A DNA stretch of 12,740 nt from positions 1 through 12,740 of the forward strand of contig ONIK01000053.1 in the NCBI GenBank assembly GCA_900317865.1. The letters are read 5' to 3'. Of this stretch, positions 8,612-12,740 are shown one piece after another. Under the pieces are notes generated by a model. The model worked only from the letters and a program-made list of their open reading frames with translations, was not told where the DNA came from and searched no databases. Both the position numbers and the translations under genes were made by a program. This DNA comes from an uncultured Methanobrevibacter sp. Lineage in GTDB: Archaea > Methanobacteriota > Methanobacteria > Methanobacteriales > Methanobacteriaceae. The number at the start of each line of letters is the position of its first letter. Position 1 is the first letter of the stretch.

Positions 8612-8693
8612 TATTTTAATGTAATATATTTATTATAGTCATGTATTTTTTATATTTTTTAAAGTTAGGACTATATTTTTATTAATTAATTTG

Positions 8694-8704
8694 AAAGGAG
8701 GTGA
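8694..8704 (+). promoter_or_regulatory. Strong Shine-Dalgarno sequence
   Basis: AAAGGAGGTGA is a near-perfect complement to the 3' end of archaeal 16S rRNA. It ends four bases before codon 8709-8711, the usual spacing for an initiator. It falls inside any ORF started at the in-frame TTG at 8691, which argues against that start. Confidence 0.85.
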
Positions 8705-8708
8705 AAAT

Positions 8709-8783
8709 ATAGGAAAACAGGATATTTTGATTTCATTAATAGTAATTTGTTTATTTATTTTATCATTAAATATGGCTTTTGCG
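8709..8783 (+). other. Signal peptide of the adhesin-like protein
   Basis: Codons 1-25 encode a Sec-type signal: Lys and Gln at positions 3-4, an uncharged core from about residue 6 to 20 dominated by Ile, Leu, Val and Phe, then N-M-A-F-A, with cleavage expected after Ala 25 at 8781-8783. The signal would be lost if translation began at the ATG at 8772, so that ATG is not the natural start. Confidence 0.85.
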
Positions 8784-11700
8784 ACAAATGCTACAGAAGA
8801 AGTCTATATGGCCAATAATTTAAATGATTCGATAGTTACTAATGAATTTGTTGGTGATGCAGTTTCTGGAAGAACAATAGAAATTGACCAAGATTCTTAT
8901 GATAATTATTTTAATAGATATACTGGTGAAATCTATGGGGATGCAGACATAAAACCTGGAGATATATTAAGAATAGCTAATATAACAAATAGAGGTTTCG
9001 TTATAGATCGTCAATTAACAATAATGCCTAACAGTTCATCAGATCAAATCCATAACGGATTTATTCATCTGGTTAAGGGCAGTGATGGTTCAATAGTGAC
9101 AGGACTTACAATCAATAACACTGATGGAATATTGACTATTAATTCTCAGAATGTGGGTAATTTGCATGGAATATGGTTATCAGACACCAGCAATAATACA
9201 ATCTCTTATAATGTGATTAGAATTGCTAATTCCGGTGGAGTTTATGCCATTCCGATGCATTGTGCCAGCAATAATAATATAATTTATAATGATATGAAAA
9301 CTTATATTACATCTAATATTATTATGGCCAATAGTCATTACAACTTTATTTCAAGAAATAAAATTGAAGTATTGAGTTATGCTGAATTATCAGTAACAAA
9401 TTTGATTTATTTCTCTCCTTTCGCATTTGCGGGCCGTTTGGAACCTGCATTGTGTGAAGGTTGTACAATATCATATAATGACTTGATAGGTTTTTCAACA
9501 TTGCCAATGTCAATCATTATCCAGGCGGTTTATGCAAATCATGAAAACACGGTTATTGCGAATAATACTATCTTTAAAGGATCTTACGGTATTAATGTGA
9601 TGGGTAGTAATGCTCAGGTTTATGGTAATGACGTAAACGGCAGTGCCATTGGAATTTCTGTAAGTGGAGATAATATTTCAGTCTGTGACAACGTCATATA
9701 TGGAAAAAGCCAAAAAATAGGGCTTGGTGTCTATGGTGGCGATAATTCAACAGGTATTGTCACTGGAAATGATATTTCATTTAATGATATTGAATCCGGA
9801 TTGAGAGTAGGAAGTAACCTTGATGTCTATAACAATATTGTTAATGTTGAAAATTATGGAAATGCAATTGCTATGGTTGGCAATAACTCCAATGTCCATA
9901 ATAATAAGGCAAAATCAAGTCATGATGATGCAATCACATTTGTAGGTAATGAAAATATTATTGACAATAATATAGTAATTACAAATGCCAAAGGTATATC
10001 TATAACCACTCCGGAGTTTAATAGGTATTATAATAATACCATATCCAATAATAAGATTACCAGTGACAGTTACGGTATCTTCCTTAAAGGATTGGTCTAT
10101 TATACTACAATTTCATCCAATGTCATTGAAACTAATGCAAGTGTCGGTATATATAAAGATATTACTGATGCTGTTGCCGATAGTGATTCCGACAATATGG
10201 TTAATGGAGTTATTTATGATGCAACCGCACTTGTTATTAATGATGATAATTTCTATGATTATTTTGACGAATTCGGTTATTTAAACTATACTTTTAAAGA
10301 AAATTCCACTAAAACAATATTTTTCAATTTCATTTCTAATAAGAATATATTCTTCAATGAAAAGATTAATGTAATCAGCAATAAGCAGAATAACTTGTTA
10401 TTCAATGTTACAGTAACTTTTGAAGATGGTTCTAGCGGATCTTTAATAAGGGATTTCAATTTTGTCAATTACAATAAGAATGCTATTGTTTTGGATAATG
10501 TTGATGATGTAAATGTTGTTTTCAATAATATAACATCAATATTTACTAAAAAGACCAGTTATGATTCAGCTATTTTTGTCTGCGGTGTTGGTATGGACAA
10601 TATTATTTCAAATAACAATATTTATGTAAACTCCAAAATTGATTATGCCTATGGAATCAGCATTCCTTCATATAACCCACGTTCATTTCTTTATAATAGG
10701 GAATTTTCAAAGAATTTCAAAATCAATGACAATACCATTATAATGATTACTTCCAAAATGGGTGAGGCAATATTTTCCGATACTATTGTTGAAAGTGATG
10801 TTATTGGAAATAAAATCAATATCATTTCTGATGACTGCGGATATGGAATTGCTGCAGTTAATGTAATCGGCAAGCTTTATGGATGGAATATTTCAGATAA
10901 TGAAATTATAATTCATGCTGACAAAATGGCATATTTAATCGAATTGCACATGGCAAAATCAATGAATGTGGAAAATAATTACCTTTTCTCTGAAAGCGGA
11001 GGAAGTTATGGTATTGTTTCTTACATATCCAACAATATTTCAATAACAAATAATGTATTGGATATTTTTACCAGAAATGTTTCCATTGATTATGTTGATG
11101 ATATTATAGGAACTGGTGATGGCGCAATCTTTATTTCAGGATATTGTAATAATGTTTCTGTTATGAATAATGTAATTTATTCAAACGCTTCAAACCCTAT
11201 AAAAATAAGTGATAATGAGTCTTTAATGGATTTGGGCAGAAATGTTCATGTTATCAGTGATGTCAATTACGACATTTACTTTAATCCTGAAATAAATTCC
11301 GATTTCGTTAAGGCTAATGATACATTATTGCTTAATCTATCAGATAATCAAATTTTAAAAATTGATATTCCGGTTTATATTTCAAATTATGGAAAAAATT
11401 CAGTAAATGCTGTTGTATTAATAATAAATTCATCTGCTGCTATTGAAAATATTTCATTTGCTAACTCAACAATACATTTAAATAATGCTTTGAATGCAGC
11501 TATTTCAAATAGTATCTTTGATAATTCAATGATTTATATTGATGAAGGAAATGGAACTTATCTGGTAAATAATTCATTCAATGGTGAAAATGTAATTGAA
11601 TTGGATAATACTTCATTAACTACATTATTCAATAATGTCTTCACTGTTAACGGTTCATCTAAGGTTATTGTTATCAATAATATCAATAATTCCAAAGATA

Positions 11701-12740
11701 CCGGTATTTTAAATAATAATTTCACTGGTGATGCTGAAAATTTAATTTTCATTTATTCTTCAAATTCAATCAGGTCAATTATTGAAAATAACATTATAAT
11801 AGGAAATGCATCTTCAATATTTGGATATTATGGATTAAATTCAAGCAATGATTTAATAAGAGCTAATGAATTTAAAATTAATGGTGAATCTTTAATTACA
11901 AATCAGTCTGCAATACATTATGCTGACGAATCATCAAATAACTATATTTGTGACAATAAAGTCTTTTCTAATTCATTAAGTGCTGATGATTATGCGGTTG
12001 TGATAATTTCAGATAAGAATCTCTCAAATATCGTTGTTGAAAACTATTTGATTAGTGGAAATGGTTCTAAACGCGCCAATGGTGCAGTTTATTCAAAATA
12101 TGCTATCGTTGCTAACAATACTCCATACAATATATTTGTTTCAGTTAATGGCAGTGATGTTTATGGTGATGGTAGTCAGTCAAATCCTTTTGCCAGCATA
12201 AGTCATGCTTTAGGCAATGCTTTAAACCATGCGATAATCTATGTATCAAAAGGAATCTACTTTGAACATGAACTATCCATTGATAAAAACATTACATTAT
12301 CTGGAATTGAAGATGGAGTTATAATTGATGCTGATTCAAATCAATTGTTCAGCATTTCCAAAACCGGTATTTTGACAGCTAATGGCATAACTTTTAGAAA
12401 TGGTCATAATGTTGATGGAGGTTCATTATTTATAAATAACGGAACTTTGATTATTCATAATTCAACACTGTGCAATTCTTCTTCATATTATGATAATTCC
12501 AATCCGATTTTTGATTATAATGTGAGTGAAAACGAAGCTTATACTGTTGATTGTAGAGATACAGGTAAAGGTGGAGCTGTTTTAAATTATGGCAATTTGA
12601 TTATTGACAATGCATTCATCTATGGAAATATGGCACATATTGGTGGAGCAATAGCCGATTTTGGTAAAACATCAATAAACTCTTCAGTTTTATATGCAAA
12701 TCATGGTGTTCATGGTGGAGCAATTTTTACAGATTCTGAT
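8709..12740 (+). CDS. Giant secreted beta-helix adhesin-like protein, 3'-partial
   Basis: Predicted cell-surface or secreted protein of the adhesin-like type common in Methanobrevibacter. The frame is open for 1344 codons with no stop and leaves the window. Residues 1-25 form a signal peptide: a short Lys-containing start, a hydrophobic stretch rich in Ile and Leu, and AFA before the mature N-terminus at residue 26. Residues of about 90-1130 are Asn-, Ser- and Ile-rich strands with repeated N-N-x-I turns, resembling NosD/PbH1 right-handed parallel beta-helices. From residue 1143 (12135) a DGSQSNPFASISHAL-type motif opens a second helix section with GGA repeats. Many N-x-S/T sequons suggest glycosylation. 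The Shine-Dalgarno points to ATA at 8709 as initiator; alternatives are TTG at 8691 or TTG at 8727. No anchor is visible because the C-terminus is missing. The ligand is unknown. Confidence 0.85.
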   Translation, partial: MGKQDILISLIVICLFILSLNMAFATNATEEVYMANNLNDSIVTNEFVGDAVSGRTIEIDQDSYDNYFNRYTGEIYGDADIKPGDILRIANITNRGFVIDRQLTIMPNSSSDQIHNGFIHLVKGSDGSIVTGLTINNTDGILTINSQNVGNLHGIWLSDTSNNTISYNVIRIANSGGVYAIPMHCASNNNIIYNDMKTYITSNIIMANSHYNFISRNKIEVLSYAELSVTNLIYFSPFAFAGRLEPALCEGCTISYNDLIGFSTLPMSIIIQAVYANHENTVIANNTIFKGSYGINVMGSNAQVYGNDVNGSAIGISVSGDNISVCDNVIYGKSQKIGLGVYGGDNSTGIVTGNDISFNDIESGLRVGSNLDVYNNIVNVENYGNAIAMVGNNSNVHNNKAKSSHDDAITFVGNENIIDNNIVITNAKGISITTPEFNRYYNNTISNNKITSDSYGIFLKGLVYYTTISSNVIETNASVGIYKDITDAVADSDSDNMVNGVIYDATALVINDDNFYDYFDEFGYLNYTFKENSTKTIFFNFISNKNIFFNEKINVISNKQNNLLFNVTVTFEDGSSGSLIRDFNFVNYNKNAIVLDNVDDVNVVFNNITSIFTKKTSYDSAIFVCGVGMDNIISNNNIYVNSKIDYAYGISIPSYNPRSFLYNREFSKNFKINDNTIIMITSKMGEAIFSDTIVESDVIGNKINIISDDCGYGIAAVNVIGKLYGWNISDNEIIIHADKMAYLIELHMAKSMNVENNYLFSESGGSYGIVSYISNNISITNNVLDIFTRNVSIDYVDDIIGTGDGAIFISGYCNNVSVMNNVIYSNASNPIKISDNESLMDLGRNVHVISDVNYDIYFNPEINSDFVKANDTLLLNLSDNQILKIDIPVYISNYGKNSVNAVVLIINSSAAIENISFANSTIHLNNALNAAISNSIFDNSMIYIDEGNGTYLVNNSFNGENVIELDNTSLTTLFNNVFTVNGSSKVIVINNINNSKDTGILNNNFTGDAENLIFIYSSNSIRSIIENNIIIGNASSIFGYYGLNSSNDLIRANEFKINGESLITNQSAIHYADESSNNYICDNKVFSNSLSADDYAVVIISDKNLSNIVVENYLISGNGSKRANGAVYSKYAIVANNTPYNIFVSVNGSDVYGDGSQSNPFASISHALGNALNHAIIYVSKGIYFEHELSIDKNITLSGIEDGVIIDADSNQLFSISKTGILTANGITFRNGHNVDGGSLFINNGTLIIHNSTLCNSSSYYDNSNPIFDYNVSENEAYTVDCRDTGKGGAVLNYGNLIIDNAFIYGNMAHIGGAIADFGKTSINSSVLYANHGVHGGAIFTDSD
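12120..12740 (+). other. DUF1565/Pmp-like beta-helix section with GGA motifs
   Basis: From 12135 the protein reads FVSVNGSDVYGDGS, then NPFASISHAL, the usual entry motif of right-handed beta-helix domains that begin with a 'wide-table' DGS-x-x-NPF-x-x-I pattern. GGA tripeptides then recur in GKGGAVLNYG (about 12570), HIGGAIADFG (about 12640) and HGGAIFTDSD at the right edge, like repeats in chlamydial polymorphic membrane proteins and methanogen adhesin-like proteins. The section is cut by the window end. Confidence 0.75.

Larger units (their letters stand above)
8401..8690. other. Intergenic region, T-rich, no gene seen
   Basis: Very AT-rich spacer between the NRPS stop and the translation signals of the downstream surface-protein gene. 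I find no convincing ORF on either strand and no tRNA-like or CRISPR-like structure. It holds a likely oligo-T terminator in its first half and a candidate TATA box in its second half, which suggests that the two flanking genes are transcribed separately. Confidence 0.7.

Noticed and set aside
8772..8774. ATG as the start of the adhesin-like gene
   Set aside because: It would remove most of the signal peptide and has no Shine-Dalgarno at the right distance.
10063..10284. 73-residue + strand ORF
   Set aside because: Out-of-frame shadow of the adhesin-like gene; its hydrophobic look comes from AT-rich codons read in another phase.
10286..10873. Two 60-residue minus strand ORFs (10286-10468 and 10691-10873)
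   Set aside because: Antisense to the continuous beta-helix frame, with no start signals or recognisable motifs.
11558..11752. 64-residue minus strand ORF
   Set aside because: Antisense shadow of the beta-helix gene.
8709..12740. CRISPR-like or short tandem DNA repeats in the Asn-rich gene
   Set aside because: The repetition is at the level of protein turns (N-N-x-I) and codon bias; no regular repeat-spacer spacing is present.

Overview
The window is very AT-rich, has long open frames and no introns, and looks like a host-associated methanogen of the genus Methanobrevibacter or a close relative. This is inferred from gene content and base composition. A large nonribosomal peptide synthetase (NRPS) sits beside a giant secreted Asn-rich beta-helix 'adhesin-like' protein. 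NRPS genes are rare in archaea but have been reported in rumen Methanobrevibacter, where adhesin-like proteins are abundant. No rRNA or tRNA marker is present to confirm the organism.

Positions 1-8400 (+) are the 3' part of an NRPS gene that is already open at the left edge. The readable order is (end of an E domain)-C-A-T-E-C-A-T-TE, with E = epimerization, C = condensation, A = adenylation, T = carrier and TE = thioesterase. The segment therefore holds the epimerization end of one module, one complete C-A-T-E module and a terminal C-A-T-TE module. The complete enzyme must have at least three modules. If the domains act in sequence, two consecutive D-configured residues are followed by a last residue that is not epimerized, and the TE releases the product. 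The two E-C-A-T blocks form a tandem repeat with a period of about 4.2 kb. They are most alike in the E tail and the C-terminal half of the A domain, and least alike in the amino-acid-binding pocket. The complete module's pocket code resembles published Glu codes; the terminal module's code matches nothing I recognise.

Positions 8401-8690 are a T-rich intergenic stretch with a likely oligo-T terminator behind the NRPS gene and a candidate archaeal TATA box for the next gene. A strong Shine-Dalgarno sequence follows at 8697-8704.

From about 8709 to the right edge, one uninterrupted + strand frame (1344 codons, no stop) encodes a signal peptide and more than 1300 residues of beta-helix repeats. 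It changes from NosD-like repeats to a Gly-Gly-Ala-rich polymorphic-outer-membrane-protein-like section near the end. The codon at the ideal distance from the Shine-Dalgarno is ATA, not ATG, so the start is abnormal. The gene runs off the window. The two genes appear to be separate transcription units; nothing in the sequence shows that they work together.
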